A DNA stretch of 63,435 nucleotides from Sutcliffiella horikoshii. Its GTDB lineage: Bacteria > Bacillota > Bacilli > Bacillales > Bacillaceae_I. The notes below the pieces were generated by a model. That model did not search any database. It saw nothing but the letters and a program-made list of their open reading frames with translations, and was not told the origin of the DNA. Below, piece after piece: positions 63,274 through 63,435 of this stretch. Both the position numbers and the translations under genes were made by a program. Position 1 is the first letter of the stretch. Every line of letters starts with the position of its first letter. The stretch is from assembly GCF_008180725.1 (NCBI RefSeq), contig NZ_VTEV01000013.1, forward strand, positions 1 to 63,435, read 5' to 3'.

Positions 63274-63435
63274 TTTATTGGAGAGTTTGATCCTGGCTCA
63301 GGACGAACGCTGGCGGCGTGCCTAATACATGCAAGTCGAGCGGACCTTTTAAAAGCTTGCTTTTGAAAGGTCAGCGGCGGACGGGTGAGTAACACGTGGG
63401 CAACCTGCCTGTAAGACTGGGATAACTTCGGGAAA
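63274..63435 (+). rRNA. rrs: 16S rRNA, 5' part only
   Basis: Begins TTTATTGGAGAGTTTGATCC and continues through GACGAACGCTGGCGGCGTGC and the V1 helix (GCGGACC...). The gene runs off the right edge after 162 bases. Same strand as the rRNA operon at the left edge. Confidence 0.97.

Overview
The window is a chromosome segment from an endospore-forming Bacillaceae bacterium (Bacillus sensu lato). This rests on gene order, which follows the classic Bacillus subtilis origin-proximal ribosomal region, on C+ (zinc-binding) forms of S14, L33 and L36, on the ctsR-mcsA-mcsB-clpC operon, and on sporulation or germination genes (sigH, cwlD, gerD, kbaA, pdaB). Genus and species cannot be fixed from the sequence alone. 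No tRNA, CRISPR, transposase or prophage gene was seen.

Layout. The window opens in the 3' end of one rRNA operon (23S end, 5S, terminator) and closes in the 5' end of another (tandem promoters, boxA, first 162 bases of 16S), both on the plus strand. In between: (1) the CtsR stress operon with radA and disA (0.9-8.1 kb); (2) yacL, ispD, ispF, gltX, a cysteine T-box, cysE, cysS, mrnC, rlmB, rae1 and sigH (8.2-17.4 kb); (3) rpmG, secE, nusG, rplK, rplA, an L10 leader, rplJ, rplL, a methyltransferase gene, rpoB, rpoC (17.4-29.7 kb); (4) the str operon rplGB-rpsL-rpsG-fusA-tuf (29.7-34.6 kb); (5) the S10-spc-alpha supercluster from rpsJ to rplQ, including secY, adk, map and infA (34.9-50.2 kb); (6) ecfA1, ecfA2, ecfT, truA, rplM, rpsI (50.7-55.0 kb); (7) an accessory block with a 13-unit repeat array and three unrecognised secreted helical proteins (55.0-57.6 kb); (8) ybaK, cwlD, salA, gerD, kbaA, pdaB and a small unknown protein (57.9-62.9 kb). 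Nearly everything is co-directional; gerD and pdaB are the exceptions.

How the genes work together. Most of the window builds and runs the gene-expression machine: ribosomal proteins, translation factors, RNA polymerase core subunits, NusG, two aminoacyl-tRNA synthetases, rRNA and tRNA modification and RNA decay enzymes, and the Sec channel. Around this sit protein quality control (CtsR, McsAB, ClpC), c-di-AMP synthesis and DNA repair (DisA, RadA), isoprenoid synthesis (IspD, IspF), cysteine synthesis tied to Cys-tRNA charging, an ECF vitamin transporter core, and sporulation functions.

The unusual content lies between genes. Three arrays of short palindromes with a 51-52 bp period sit just downstream of the terminators of three very highly expressed operons (rrn, tuf, rpsI). 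A separate family of about 130-bp elements with inverted ends occurs six times, always in gaps between core genes. Several leaders and operon gaps carry strong hairpins (secE-nusG, ybxB-rpoB, rpsG-fusA, fusA-tuf, secY-adk, after rplQ). The best candidate for an undescribed protein system is the three-gene cassette of secreted, coiled-coil proteins that share an L-x-x-W-aromatic/M motif just after the predicted signal-peptide cleavage site.
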